A stretch of 64,000 bases of DNA from Microbacterium maritypicum MF109 (GCF_000455825.1 NZ_ATAO01000217.1:221758-285757); one strand, 5' to 3'. Numbered from the stretch's first letter, positions 16,554 to 25,570 are shown. Translations and numbers: made by a program. Notes: generated by a model not told the origin, from the sequence alone.

Positions 16554-17941
16554 CCGCACGTCGTCGTCGCCCCACCCTCCGTGCGGCGATCGCGCTCGCC
16601 CTCGTGGGCAGCACGATCGCGGTGTCGGTCCTCGTCACCGGGGTCGTGGTGCTCACCGCGGGACGGATCGTCTACGAATCCCGGCAACAGGGGCTGCTCG
16701 ACGAGTTCTCGACCACCGCGGACGCCCTGTTCACGTCCATCTCCACCGGGTCCCCCGAGGACACCTGGAAGTACTACGCCGAGATCCTTCCCGGCGAGAC
16801 GGTCATCATCGACCTCGACAGCGGCCGGAGCGCGGGCGAGCTCCGGCCGGACCAGGTGCCGGATGCGCTCGCCATCGACGACACCCGTCGCTCCGGAGAC
16901 CTGACGTCGCTGATGACCACGCTCGAAGGACGCGATGTCTTCTTCGTCTCCGTGGTGCGGGACGATCTCCCCCAGGACCCGAACGCCCGACTCGCCGTGG
17001 TCACGGCGTACTCGATGGAGCCGCAGCGGGAGCAGGTGCGGGAGCTCGTCATCTCCGGGGCGCTCCTGAGCGGCGGCGTGGTGGTGCTCGTCGTGCTGCT
17101 CGAACGCCTGCTCGGCGGAGCGTTGACACGCCCGCTCCGCCGTCTGGTCGACACCGCGCAGGCGGTCGGGTCCGGCGAGGGGCCACCGGCGTGGAAACCG
17201 TCGTTCGACGACGTCGACCGGGTGGCCGACGCTCTTCGCCTCTCCTCCGAACAGTTGGGGTCCACCATCGCGCAGCTGCAGCGCCGGGAAGCGGAGTCCC
17301 GACGGCTCGTCAGCGATGTCGCCCATGAGCTGCGCACGCCCCTCACGTCGATGATGGCGGTCGACGAACTCCTCGACGACGACGACGAGCAGACGACGGC
17401 GGAGGAGCGGGCGGTCGCCGCCGCGGTCGTACGCACCGGAACCCGCCGCCTGCATTCGCTGATCGAGCACCTGCTCGAACTCTCCCGCCTCGACGCCGGG
17501 GTCGCGCGCGTGCACCGCACGACCGTCTCTCTCCCCGATCTGCTGGACGACGTGATCGACGCGACAGGGGTCGATCACGTCGAGGTGTCGGTCTCCCCCG
17601 ATCTCCGCATCCACACCGACCCCGCCCGGCTGCACACCGTGGTGGCGAACCTGCTCACGAACGCCTCCAGGCACGGGCGACCACCCCTCACCGTCCGGGT
17701 GCACGAAGACGGGAACGCGGTGCACATCGACGTCGGCGACCAGGGCCCCGGCATCGCCGAGGCCGACGCGGAGCGGGTGTTCGACCGCTTCGTCACCACC
17801 GACCGTTCGCGCCCCGACGGGGTGGGAACGGGGCTCGGTCTCGCGATCGCCCGCGACAACGCACGGCTCCTCGGCGGAGACCTCACACTCCTGGTCCGGT
17901 CTCCCGGGGCGACGTTCCGTGTGACCATGCCCCGCGTGTGA
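16550..17941 (+). CDS. Sensor histidine kinase, partner of the preceding regulator
   Basis: A 463-residue membrane kinase. A first helix at about 11-33 and a second at about 163-185 bracket a 130-residue extracytoplasmic sensor region with no recognised fold. A HAMP linker (LTRPLRRLVDTAQAVGSGE) leads into the dimerisation domain with phosphoacceptor His259 in SDVAHELRTPLTSM. The ATPase domain has the N box (NLLTNASRHGR), G1 (DVGDQGPGI) and G2 (GVGTGLGLAIA). The architecture resembles envelope-stress kinases such as MtrB or PrrB. Together with the LCP gene that follows, it suggests a cell-wall sensing role (inference). Confidence 0.93.
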   Translation: MTARRRRPTLRAAIALALVGSTIAVSVLVTGVVVLTAGRIVYESRQQGLLDEFSTTADALFTSISTGSPEDTWKYYAEILPGETVIIDLDSGRSAGELRPDQVPDALAIDDTRRSGDLTSLMTTLEGRDVFFVSVVRDDLPQDPNARLAVVTAYSMEPQREQVRELVISGALLSGGVVVLVVLLERLLGGALTRPLRRLVDTAQAVGSGEGPPAWKPSFDDVDRVADALRLSSEQLGSTIAQLQRREAESRRLVSDVAHELRTPLTSMMAVDELLDDDDEQTTAEERAVAAAVVRTGTRRLHSLIEHLLELSRLDAGVARVHRTTVSLPDLLDDVIDATGVDHVEVSVSPDLRIHTDPARLHTVVANLLTNASRHGRPPLTVRVHEDGNAVHIDVGDQGPGIAEADAERVFDRFVTTDRSRPDGVGTGLGLAIARDNARLLGGDLTLLVRSPGATFRVTMPRV

Positions 17942-17954
17942 CACTCGTGTGACA
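17937..17954 (+). promoter_or_regulatory. PhoP-like direct repeat TGTGACA-N4-TGTGACA upstream of the LCP gene
   Basis: Two perfect 7-bp repeats with a 4-bp gap (11-bp period) straddle the kinase stop codon and end 46 bases before the LCP start. OmpR/PhoP-type regulators classically bind such 7-N4-7 repeats. It is therefore a good candidate site for the response regulator encoded just upstream. Confidence 0.6.
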
Positions 17955-18000
17955 TTCCTCCTCGACACTGGCCGTTCGCCGATGTCGAGAGGTCGTGCCC

Positions 18001-19215
18001 ATGAGTCTTCCCCCGTCCCCTTCTCCGCGCAGACAGGCGTCTCCGAGCGGACAGCGCCGGAGACGCCTGCGGCGCTTCCTCACCCTGACCGCAATCGCCG
18101 TCCTGGTCATCGGCGGAGGAACGGTCGCGGTCGCGGCGATCCGGTTGTCGCAGAACGTCACCACGGTCGACCTGCACCCCGCACGCACGGACGAGCCACC
18201 CGTCGTCGCGGATTTCGACGGCGAGTTCGACGTGCTGCTCGTCGGTTCCGACGGTCGCGCAGGGCAGGGGGCACAGTACGGTGAGGGCGGCGACGTCGAA
18301 GGCAGCAGGAACGACGTGACGCTGCTGCTGCACGTGAACGAGTCGCACGACGCGGCCACCGTGATCTCCTTCCCGCGCGATCTGCTCGTCGACATGCCCG
18401 CATGCACCGACCCCGACTCCGGGAAGACCTGGGATGCCGGTCACCGGGTGCAGTTCAACGAGTCCCTCGCCCGCGGCGGACTGGGGTGCGTCGCCTCCAC
18501 GGTCACGGCGCTGACCGGGATCGACCTCGCCTATGCCGCGGAGATCACCTTCACCGGGGTCATCGACGCCTCCAACGCCGTCGGCGGCGTGCCCATCTGC
18601 TTCGCCGGCCCGATCCATGATCGGCATTCCGGGCTGGAGATCCCCGCAGCGGGGACCTACGACCTCAGCGGAGAACAGGCCCTGGCGCTCCTGCGCTCCC
18701 GATACGGCGTCGGCGACGGGAGTGATCTCGCCCGCATCTCGACCCAGCAGGTGTTCCTGTCGTCCCTCGTGCGCACGCTGCGCGATCAGTCGACCCTGAC
18801 GGACCCGGTGAAGCTGTACGGGATCGCCGATGCCGCGACGCGGAACATGACCCTCTCCACGCCGCTCGCCGACCTGGGAACGCTCGCGTCGATGGCGAAG
18901 GTCTTCAGCGACCTCCCCCTCGAGAACATCGCATTCGTGTCGTACCCGCACCTTCCCGCGGGCGACCGCGTGGTCCCCGACGAGCAGGCCGCCGCTGTGC
19001 TGATGGAACGGGTGAAGGCCGGCGAGACGGTGAACATCAGCGCCGACCACACCGGCCGTGGCAGCGAGCTGTCGGCTCCGAGCGCCCCGCCGTCCGCTGA
19101 TCCCGACGAGCCGACGACCCCGCCGGACACCGAGACGCAGCCCGAGAACCTGCCCGGGAACATCGACGGGCAGAGTGCGGCGCAGGACACCTGCGTGCGC
19201 CCGTACTCCGGATAG
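18001..19215 (+). CDS. LytR-CpsA-Psr (LCP) family cell-wall glycopolymer transferase
   Basis: A 404-residue membrane-anchored enzyme that attaches secondary wall polymers to peptidoglycan from lipid-linked precursors. A short basic cytoplasmic tail is followed by one membrane helix (residues about 22-43). The outer LCP domain shows DVLLVGSDGRAGQG, RNDVTLLLHV and VISFPRDLLVDMP, the Asp/Arg residues that bind the pyrophosphate and Mg. A Pro/Glu-rich tail follows residue 350. ATG 18001 has GAGAGG eight bases upstream and is preferred to GTG 17995. Its position after a two-component system suggests envelope-stress control. Confidence 0.92.
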   Translation: MSLPPSPSPRRQASPSGQRRRRLRRFLTLTAIAVLVIGGGTVAVAAIRLSQNVTTVDLHPARTDEPPVVADFDGEFDVLLVGSDGRAGQGAQYGEGGDVEGSRNDVTLLLHVNESHDAATVISFPRDLLVDMPACTDPDSGKTWDAGHRVQFNESLARGGLGCVASTVTALTGIDLAYAAEITFTGVIDASNAVGGVPICFAGPIHDRHSGLEIPAAGTYDLSGEQALALLRSRYGVGDGSDLARISTQQVFLSSLVRTLRDQSTLTDPVKLYGIADAATRNMTLSTPLADLGTLASMAKVFSDLPLENIAFVSYPHLPAGDRVVPDEQAAAVLMERVKAGETVNISADHTGRGSELSAPSAPPSADPDEPTTPPDTETQPENLPGNIDGQSAAQDTCVRPYSG

Positions 19216-19230
19216 CGTCGCGACTGCGGC

Positions 19231-20529
19231 TCAGCGGGTGCGGTCAGGCGGATCCAGCGGCACCCGCATGTTGAGGATGATCAGCGCCACTCCCCCGATC
19301 GCGGAGATCGCTGCGGGGATCCAGAACAGCTGCGGCAAGCCCAGCCACAGCGAGCCGATGCTCCCCACGAAGCCGCCGACCGCGGCGTTGATCGCATAGG
19401 AGCTCATGAAGACGCTGGTCGCCATGCCCACACGTGCCGGAACCAGTCGCTGAGCCACCGTGATGCCCAGCACGCCGAACGTCGCGATCACACCGGCCAT
19501 GAGCACCTGTCCGACGATGAGAGGGACGATGTGCGGCGCGATCAGACCGGCGGACGCGTAGGAGATGTGGGCGGCGACCGCCATCAGGGCGCCGACGAAG
19601 AGGACGCGTGTGGTCCCGTACCGAGTCGCGAGTCTCGCGGCGAACGGCATCAGGAGCAGCTCGACGAGGGGCTGGAAGCCGATGATCGCACCGCGCACCC
19701 CGGCATCGACGGCGAGCTCACCGTCCATGTACAGCGGCAGGTAGGCGAGCTTGACCGTCTCACCGCACATGATGAGCACGTAGATCGCGGTGAAGACGAG
19801 CAGCGGGAGCATCGAACGCGGATGCGGCACGGGCGGCGCGACCGAGACCGGAGCGGCGCCACCGGGCTCGCGGATGGGCGTCGACGGCGCCCTGCGCGCG
19901 GCCGCCGAGTCGGTCTTCACCCCGATCAGCGGCACCAGCGAGAGCAGCACGCAGAGTCCTGTGACCAGCAGCAGGGGACGCAAGCCGATGACCGCGCCGA
20001 GCACGGCGCCGATGACCGGGCCGACGATCCACCCGAACGCCATGGCCATCCGCATCACCGCGACGACCTCGTTGTCCGCCGGAGTCGATCTCCGATTCAG
20101 TTCGTCTCTCACCGCGGCCTGCAGTTGCGCCGCACCGGCACCCGCCGTGCTCAACAGGAGCATGTTGATGGCGAACGGCATCCACGCCTGCATCGCGACG
20201 GCCATGAGGACCCAACCGAGGAAGCCGGCGAGCGCGGACAGGCGGAAGACCAGCAGTCGCGAGCCGGCGCGGTCCGACAGCGAGCCCACGAGATACCCGG
20301 CGATCGGAGCGGTGAGGTTGGTCAGGAAGTAGAGACCGGCCTGCGCCGTCGAGAGATGGAGTTCCCCCACGAGGAACAGGGTGATCTGCGGGATCGTGAC
20401 CGAGATCCCGATTCCGGAGATGACGAGGCTGACGAACACGCCGCGCAACAACCTCGAGCGGAGGATGTAGCGCGAGGCGGAAACGGGGCTGCCCGATGGG
20501 TCCGCGGTTCCTGATTGCCGAGCCGCCAC
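19231..20529 (-). CDS. MFS exporter, sugar-efflux-transporter (SET)-like
   Basis: A 432-residue protein with 12 predicted helices and a central loop of about 45 residues. GYLVGSLSDRAGSRLLVFR between helices 2 and 3 is the MFS motif A region, and the overall pattern recalls SetA/SetB sugar efflux proteins. It starts with GTG, preceded by GAGG. It is third in line after the FGE and sulfatase genes, 74 bases past the sulfatase, with a hairpin in the gap. It could export desulfated sugar or an unrelated compound; the SET label is tentative and generic MFS efflux is the safe reading. Confidence 0.75.
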   Translation of the reverse strand: MAARQSGTADPSGSPVSASRYILRSRLLRGVFVSLVISGIGISVTIPQITLFLVGELHLSTAQAGLYFLTNLTAPIAGYLVGSLSDRAGSRLLVFRLSALAGFLGWVLMAVAMQAWMPFAINMLLLSTAGAGAAQLQAAVRDELNRRSTPADNEVVAVMRMAMAFGWIVGPVIGAVLGAVIGLRPLLLVTGLCVLLSLVPLIGVKTDSAAARRAPSTPIREPGGAAPVSVAPPVPHPRSMLPLLVFTAIYVLIMCGETVKLAYLPLYMDGELAVDAGVRGAIIGFQPLVELLLMPFAARLATRYGTTRVLFVGALMAVAAHISYASAGLIAPHIVPLIVGQVLMAGVIATFGVLGITVAQRLVPARVGMATSVFMSSYAINAAVGGFVGSIGSLWLGLPQLFWIPAAISAIGGVALIILNMRVPLDPPDRTR

Positions 20530-20542
20530 GCGGAACCATCCT

Positions 20543-20573
20543 CATTGCCGTACGAAAGGGGGAAACGGCAATG
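20543..20573. promoter_or_regulatory. Inverted repeat between sulfatase and SET-like exporter genes
   Basis: Nine-base arms CATTGCCGT and ACGGCAATG flank a 13-base loop, ending 14 bases before the exporter GTG. Without a T-run on the minus strand it may be an operator, a processing hairpin that separates expression of the two genes, or a weak terminator. Confidence 0.5.
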
Positions 20574-20603
20574 CTATCGAGGGGGGACGCGGGCGGAAGA
20601 CGG

Positions 20604-22103
20604 TCAGGAGTTGCCGGCCGTCGACTCCAGCTTCGCCATTACCTGGTTGATCGTGAACGACGCCGATTCCTGCCGTGCCGGGAACTCGACGAGCGTCTGC
20701 AGCATCCGCGCGACGTACGCCTGTGCCGGGACGAACAGGAAGACGTGGTCGAGCACCCAATCCCAATAGGTGTTCGATGTGATGTCGGCACGCTCGTATG
20801 GATCGGTGCGGAGGTTGAACAGCTTCGGGAAGCGCAGTTCGATGTAGGGCTCCTGCCACACCTGCAGCGTCCCCACGGCACGCTGCTCGAGGAACACGAG
20901 CTTCCAGTTCTCGAAGCGCAGCGCCGTGAGGTCGCCGTCGTCCGAGACGTAGAAGAAGTGTCGACGTGGGCTGTGCTCGACGGCACCCGTTATGTAGTCC
21001 AGCTGGTTGTTCCCGTCCAGGTGCACCGTGAAGTCCGTGCCGTGCAGCTCGGTTCCCGCCTTCAGCCGCTCGGCGATATCGGTGTCTCCGACGGCGGCCA
21101 ACAGCGTGACGAACCAATCGTTGTGGCTCACGATGCCGTTGAGCGTCGTACCGGCGGGAATGTGTCCGGGCCAGCGGACCATCGCGGGCACGCGGTACGC
21201 GCCCTCCCAGTTGGAGTTCTTCTCATTGCGGAACGGGGTCATACCCGCATCCGGCCAGCTGTTCATGTGCGGGCCGTTGTCGGTGGAGTACATGACGATC
21301 GTGTTCTCGGCGAGCCCGAGCTCGTCGAGCAGGTCGAGCAGACTCCCCACGACGTCATCATGGTCGAGCATCGTGTCGTGATAGTTGGACTGCCAACGCC
21401 CGGCCCGCCCCTTGCTCTCCTCCTTGGTGTGGGTGCGGAAGTGCATGTGCGTCGAGTTGAACCAGACGAAGAAGGGCGTATCATCCTCGGCCTGGGCGCG
21501 GATGAAGTCGGCGGCCGCATCGCGGAACTCCTCGTCGACGGTCTCCATGCGCTTCTTCGTCAACGGACCGGTGTCCTCGATCCGCTGGGTGCCGTCCTCG
21601 TTCGCCCACGAGTGGAGCACACCCCGCGGGCGGAACTTCTCACTGAAGCCCGGGAATTCCTCGTCGGTCGGATAGTCGGGGTGCTCCGGCTCCTCCTCGG
21701 CATTGAGGTGGTACAGGTTGCCGAAGAACTCGTCGAAGCCGTGCGCGGTCGGCAGATGCTCGTCACGGTCACCGAGGTGGTTCTTGCCGAACTGACCGGT
21801 GGCGTAGCCGTGGTGCTTGAGCGCGTCGGCGATCGTGGGGTCTTCGGGCTGCAGACCCAGCTTCGCCCCCGGCATCCCGACCTTGGTGAGTCCGGTGCGA
21901 TACGGGTTCTGGCCGGTGATGAAGGCCGCGCGCCCCGCGGTGCAGCTCTGCTCGCCGTAGTAGTCGGTGAATTTCACACCCTCGTCGGCAATACGGTCGA
22001 TGTTCGGCGTCCGATAGCCCATGAGGCCGTCTGAGTACGTGCTCAGGTTGCTGATGCCGATGTCATCGCCCCAGATGATGAGGATGTTGGGCTTGTCAGC
22101 CAT
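20604..22103 (-). CDS. Type I (formylglycine-dependent) sulfatase
   Basis: A 499-residue arylsulfatase-like hydrolase. The N-terminal metal-binding residues are seen in PNILIIWGDDIG (residues 5-16). The catalytic signature EQSCTAGRAAFITGQNP contains Cys54 in C-T-A-G-R, which must be oxidised to formylglycine. Later ligands occur in MYSTDNGPHMNSW. No signal peptide is visible, so it appears cytosolic. The ATG at 22103 has AAGGAG five bases upstream. It lies 85 bases downstream of the gene for the formylglycine-generating enzyme, its expected activator. The sulfated substrate is unknown. Confidence 0.93.
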   Translation of the reverse strand: MADKPNILIIWGDDIGISNLSTYSDGLMGYRTPNIDRIADEGVKFTDYYGEQSCTAGRAAFITGQNPYRTGLTKVGMPGAKLGLQPEDPTIADALKHHGYATGQFGKNHLGDRDEHLPTAHGFDEFFGNLYHLNAEEEPEHPDYPTDEEFPGFSEKFRPRGVLHSWANEDGTQRIEDTGPLTKKRMETVDEEFRDAAADFIRAQAEDDTPFFVWFNSTHMHFRTHTKEESKGRAGRWQSNYHDTMLDHDDVVGSLLDLLDELGLAENTIVMYSTDNGPHMNSWPDAGMTPFRNEKNSNWEGAYRVPAMVRWPGHIPAGTTLNGIVSHNDWFVTLLAAVGDTDIAERLKAGTELHGTDFTVHLDGNNQLDYITGAVEHSPRRHFFYVSDDGDLTALRFENWKLVFLEQRAVGTLQVWQEPYIELRFPKLFNLRTDPYERADITSNTYWDWVLDHVFLFVPAQAYVARMLQTLVEFPARQESASFTINQVMAKLESTAGNS

Positions 22104-22188
22104 GACGACTCCTTGCTTCGACGCGTGAGACGGGGCGATCGCCCTCGCTCGAAGCCAAGCACCTTCTCGCGGCTGCGCCCAGGGCGCC

Positions 22189-23100
22189 TCACTCGGAGCG
22201 GGTGAGACGGAATCCGATGTGCGACATACCGGTGTCCTCGGCCTGCGGCGAGCGCGCAGCCGGGCGGAAGCGCAGGCAGTAGTCCGGTGAGCAGAGGTGC
22301 GACCCACCCTTGAGCACGCGGCGCGGGATGTCGGGGAAACCCTCCTGCGCGCTGGCGACGGCGAGCAGGTTGGTGCGCTTGCCGGCGTCGACGGGGGTGT
22401 CGGAGAGGCGGATGTGCCGAGGGGTGTAGAAGTCGGTCGTCCACTCCCAGACGTTCGCGATCATGTCGTAGAGGCCGTAGCCGTTCGGGGGGTACGAGCC
22501 GACCGGCGCCGTACCTCCCACGCCCTGGTTGTCGTAGGGGAAACGTCCGAGCCACGAGTTCGCCTGGGCGATGCCGCCCGGGTAGGCCTCGTCGCCCCAG
22601 GCGAAGGGGGCGCCGTCCACTCCCCCGCGTGCCGCGTACTCGTGCTCGGCTTCGGTGGGCAGCCGCATCCCCACCCAGTCGGCGTAGGCGACCGCGTCTT
22701 CGAACGCGACATGCACGACCGGATGCTGCAGGCGATCGTCGATCGTCGAGTCGGGTCCGAACGGACGACGCCAGTACGCGCCGGGCTGCCAGCGCCACCA
22801 ATTGCGCCAATCGCCCAGGTTCGTCGGCCCGGAGGTCGGTGTGAACACCATCGCGCCCGGCACGAGATCGGCGGGATCGGCGCCGGGGAACGCGGCAGGA
22901 TCGAGCTCGCGCTCGGCGACGGTGACGTACCCGGTGGCGTCGACGAACTCGGCGTACTGTGCGTTCGTCACCTGGTAGCGGTCGATGAAGAACGAAGCGA
23001 CCTCACGCCGGTGCGCCGGGCGCTCGTCGGGATAGAAGTCGTCTGACCCCATCAGGAAGGTCCCGCCCGGGATGTGGACCATATCGCGCGCGTTCGTCAC
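22189..23100 (-). CDS. Formylglycine-generating enzyme (sulfatase-modifying factor)
   Basis: A 303-residue oxygen- and copper-dependent enzyme that converts the sulfatase active-site Cys to formylglycine. The N-terminus has FGE landmarks HIPGGTFLMGSDDFYPDERPAH, then FFIDRYQVTNAQYAEFV, WRWQPGAYWRRPFG, MRLPTEAEHEYAARGG and NVWEWTTDFY. The copper-binding cysteine pair is Cys270 and Cys275 in GGSHLCSPDYCLRFRPAAR, matching the bacterial enzyme closely, so it should be active rather than a diverged paralogue. It starts with GTG and is the first gene of the FGE-sulfatase-exporter group. Confidence 0.95.
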   Translation of the reverse strand: MTNARDMVHIPGGTFLMGSDDFYPDERPAHRREVASFFIDRYQVTNAQYAEFVDATGYVTVAERELDPAAFPGADPADLVPGAMVFTPTSGPTNLGDWRNWWRWQPGAYWRRPFGPDSTIDDRLQHPVVHVAFEDAVAYADWVGMRLPTEAEHEYAARGGVDGAPFAWGDEAYPGGIAQANSWLGRFPYDNQGVGGTAPVGSYPPNGYGLYDMIANVWEWTTDFYTPRHIRLSDTPVDAGKRTNLLAVASAQEGFPDIPRRVLKGGSHLCSPDYCLRFRPAARSPQAEDTGMSHIGFRLTRSE

Positions 23101-23159
23101 GTGCTCAGCGTAGTGTCCGGGCTCTGCGACATCCGGACCGATCTGGAAAGATCATCCGC

Positions 23160-23471
23160 ATGATCACCGTTCATCTGCGCTACGAGATCGACCCCGACAA
23201 GCTGGACGACTTCACCGAGTACGGGCGCACCTGGATCCGGCTCGTGGAGAAGCACGGCGGCACCCACCACGGCTACTTCCTGCCGAGCGAAGGCGACAGC
23301 GACGAGGCCTTCGCCCTGTTCACCTTCCCGTCCCTCGCGGAGTACGAGGTCTACCGGACGGCCTCGAAGACCGACCCGGAGTGCGTCGAGGCGTTCGACT
23401 TCGCGCGCAGGACGCGGTGCATCCGCCGCTATGAGCGCCGCTTCCTCAGTCCGGTCTTCGAGGGGGTGTAG
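23160..23471 (+). CDS. NIPSNAP-like small protein
   Basis: A 103-residue protein with a dimeric alpha/beta barrel pattern. MITVHLRYEIDPDKLDDFTEYGRTWIRLVEKHGGTHHGYFLPSEG is typical of bacterial NIPSNAP-family proteins, whose biochemical role is unknown. It is divergent from the FGE gene with 59 bases between starts. Two bases separate its stop from the start of the GNAT-VOC gene, so these two form an operon. Confidence 0.85.
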   Translation: MITVHLRYEIDPDKLDDFTEYGRTWIRLVEKHGGTHHGYFLPSEGDSDEAFALFTFPSLAEYEVYRTASKTDPECVEAFDFARRTRCIRRYERRFLSPVFEGV

Positions 23472-23473
23472 GC

Positions 23474-24490
23474 ATGAACCCGCCGGCCGTCGACGTCTCG
23501 GCGCTCACGGACGTCGCCACGCTGTCGACCCCGCGACTTCGCCTCGAACCCCTGGGCGTCGCCCACCTCGACGGCGTGTGGGAAGGGTTGCTCGACGACG
23601 AGAGCATGCGGCTCACGGGCACGCGTCAGGTGTTCACCCGCGAGGCGGTGGTGCGACACCTCGATTCCCTCGCCGACCGCGACGACCGCGCCGACTGGGC
23701 GATCATCGAGCTCGGCTCCGAGGAGTACGTCGGCGAGATCGTCCTCAACGAGCTGGAGCCGGACGATGCGTCGATGAACTTCCGCATCGCGCTGAATCCC
23801 GGCCGGCTCGGGCGCGGCTTCGGCACCGAGGCGACCCGCGCCGTTCTCGATCACGCGTTCGACCGCATCGGGCTTCACCGCGTGAGTCTCGACGTCTTCT
23901 CGTTCAACCCCCGCGCGCAGCGCTCCTACGAAAAGGCAGGGTTCCGGTACGAGGGCCGCCAACGCGACACGCTGTTCTGGGACGGCGAGTGGGTCGACTC
24001 GATCCTCATGTCGGTCTTGAGCACCGACGAGCGGCCCGCCGCTCCCGAAGCCGTTGACATCGCGGATCGCCCCGAGAGAACCGCGGTTCCGCGGCCCCTG
24101 AGCGACTTCCCGTTGCACGCGTCCGTCGCCGTGTCGGACATCGACCGCGCCGTCACCTTCTATGAGGGCACTCTGCGGCTCCCCCTGGCACGGTCGGGCC
24201 CGAGCGCGCGGATCTCGGGCGGCAGTCGCGTCTATCGCTCAGGCGGCGACGAGGCATTGCACGTCTATCAGTCGACGACCGCAGGCACCTCGCACGCGAC
24301 CGTCGCGACCTGGTACGTCGACGACCTGGATCAGGTCGTCGACGCACTCGCGGCGAACGGCGTCGATTTCCTGCGCTACGACGGACTGAGCCACGACGCT
24401 CGGGGCATCACGGCGAGGGCCGGCGGAGGGCGGATCGTGTGGTTCGCAGACCCCGATGGCAACACGTTCGCCCTGGAGAGCGACCGCTGA
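23474..24490 (+). CDS. GNAT acetyltransferase fused to a VOC (glyoxalase/bleomycin-resistance) domain
   Basis: A 338-residue two-domain protein. Residues 15-180 form a RimJ/RimL-like GNAT domain (LSTPRLRLEPL, acetyl-CoA loop GRLGRGFGTEATRAVLDHAF, then NPRAQRSYEKAGFRYEGRQRD). A linker of about 30 residues leads to a VOC domain at 212-336 (ASVAVSDIDRAVTFYEGTLRLPL ... IVWFADPDGNTFALE). The usual VOC metal residues are only partly recognisable. Both domain types are common in antibiotic or electrophile resistance, so one polypeptide may modify and sequester the same compound (inference). It follows the NIPSNAP gene by two bases. Confidence 0.88.
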   Translation: MNPPAVDVSALTDVATLSTPRLRLEPLGVAHLDGVWEGLLDDESMRLTGTRQVFTREAVVRHLDSLADRDDRADWAIIELGSEEYVGEIVLNELEPDDASMNFRIALNPGRLGRGFGTEATRAVLDHAFDRIGLHRVSLDVFSFNPRAQRSYEKAGFRYEGRQRDTLFWDGEWVDSILMSVLSTDERPAAPEAVDIADRPERTAVPRPLSDFPLHASVAVSDIDRAVTFYEGTLRLPLARSGPSARISGGSRVYRSGGDEALHVYQSTTAGTSHATVATWYVDDLDQVVDALAANGVDFLRYDGLSHDARGITARAGGGRIVWFADPDGNTFALESDR

Positions 24491-24623
24491 TCGCCGCTGC
24501 TCCAACGCGGGTCCTTCGGAAGTACCGGCGGGGCCGGGTCGGAGGTGCCGGCGCCGGGCTGCGGTCAAGACGAGGCCCGACCGGCGACCGCGCGCGATCG
24601 ACGAGCGCGTGCGGGCGGAGTGC

Positions 24624-25451
24624 TCAGCCCGCCGCGATCCACGATCGCGTGAAGCCGAGCACGCCGCTGCCGTCGGTGTCGGCGAGCGAGACGCCGACGA
24701 ACCGCGTCGCCCCCTCCGAGCTCTGCCAGCGAAAGCGGTATTCGTCGGAGAGGACTGCCGCCGCGATCGCCGCCCCCGCGGATTCGGCGGACTGCGCGTT
24801 CGCGAAGGCCCCGGTGCTGCGCGCGATGTACGCATCCAGGAGCGAACCGTAGGGACCACCGCTCTCCGGCCGGATCGCGTTCTCGACGAAGGCGCTGGCG
24901 ACCGCGGCTGGCTCGATCACGCTGATCCCGACACCGAAGCGCTCGGCGACCACCGCGAGCGACTGCATGAAGCCCTCCACGGCGAACTTCGCCCCGCAGT
25001 AGGCGTCGGCGAACGGCTGGCCGACCGCCCCGCCGACACTCGTCACCGTGAGGATGCGGCCGTTGCCACGCTCGCGCATCCCCGGCAGCACGAGCTTGGC
25101 GAGGTTGACCGGCGCCAGGTAGTTGATGTCGAGCTGCGCCTGGATCTGCTCCATCGTCAGCTGCTCGGCGGTGGCGACGTTCCCCTGTCCGGCGTTGTTC
25201 ACCAGGACGCGGATGCCGCCGAGCTCCGCCTCGATCTCGGCCACCAGCCGGGCCGCGGCCGCATGATCCACGACGTCGAGGGCGCGCACGTCGACCTCGA
25301 CGCCCGCCTCGGCCGCAGCGTCCCGCAACGCCCCGGCCTTCCCGGTGTCGCGCATGGTCGCGACGACGTGCAGGCCTCGTCGTGCCAGTTCGACGGCGGC
25401 GTGGAGTCCCATTCCGGACGAGGTGCCGGTGATCAGTGCGATGTCGTTCAT
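24624..25451 (-). CDS. Short-chain dehydrogenase/reductase
   Basis: A 275-residue classical SDR using NAD(P). The cofactor motif is ALITGTSSGMGLHAA (residues 5-19), followed by VLVNNAGQGNVA (the NNAG strand), the catalytic Ser in TVTSVGGAVG and the YxxxK pair in DAYCGAKFAVEG. These are all intact, so it should be active on an alcohol or ketone of unknown identity. The 132-base gap downstream to the GNAT-VOC stop holds no gene. It is divergent from the large YhgE-type gene and could share its operator. Confidence 0.9.
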   Translation of the reverse strand: MNDIALITGTSSGMGLHAAVELARRGLHVVATMRDTGKAGALRDAAAEAGVEVDVRALDVVDHAAAARLVAEIEAELGGIRVLVNNAGQGNVATAEQLTMEQIQAQLDINYLAPVNLAKLVLPGMRERGNGRILTVTSVGGAVGQPFADAYCGAKFAVEGFMQSLAVVAERFGVGISVIEPAAVASAFVENAIRPESGGPYGSLLDAYIARSTGAFANAQSAESAGAAIAAAVLSDEYRFRWQSSEGATRFVGVSLADTDGSGVLGFTRSWIAAG

Positions 25452-25533
25452 CAGGCGACTCTACGACCCGCGGTCCGGAATCCCCTGACGGTCACGACCC
25501 TGGACTGACGCATGCACCCGCTTCCAGCTAACT

Positions 25534-25562
25534 TGCACGTTGATGTGCACGTAATGTGTAAA
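25534..25562 (+). promoter_or_regulatory. TetR-type operator and probable leaderless promoter of the YhgE operon
   Basis: TGCAC-N6-GTGCA (25534-25549) is a perfect inverted repeat that also gives two direct TGCACGT copies (25534, 25546). TTGCAC at 25533 could serve as -35 and TGTAAA near 25557 as -10, placing the transcript start at about the GTG at 25571. No ribosome site is seen, which supports a leaderless mRNA repressed by the operon's own TetR protein. Confidence 0.5.
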
Positions 25563-25570
25563 CTCGTCCT

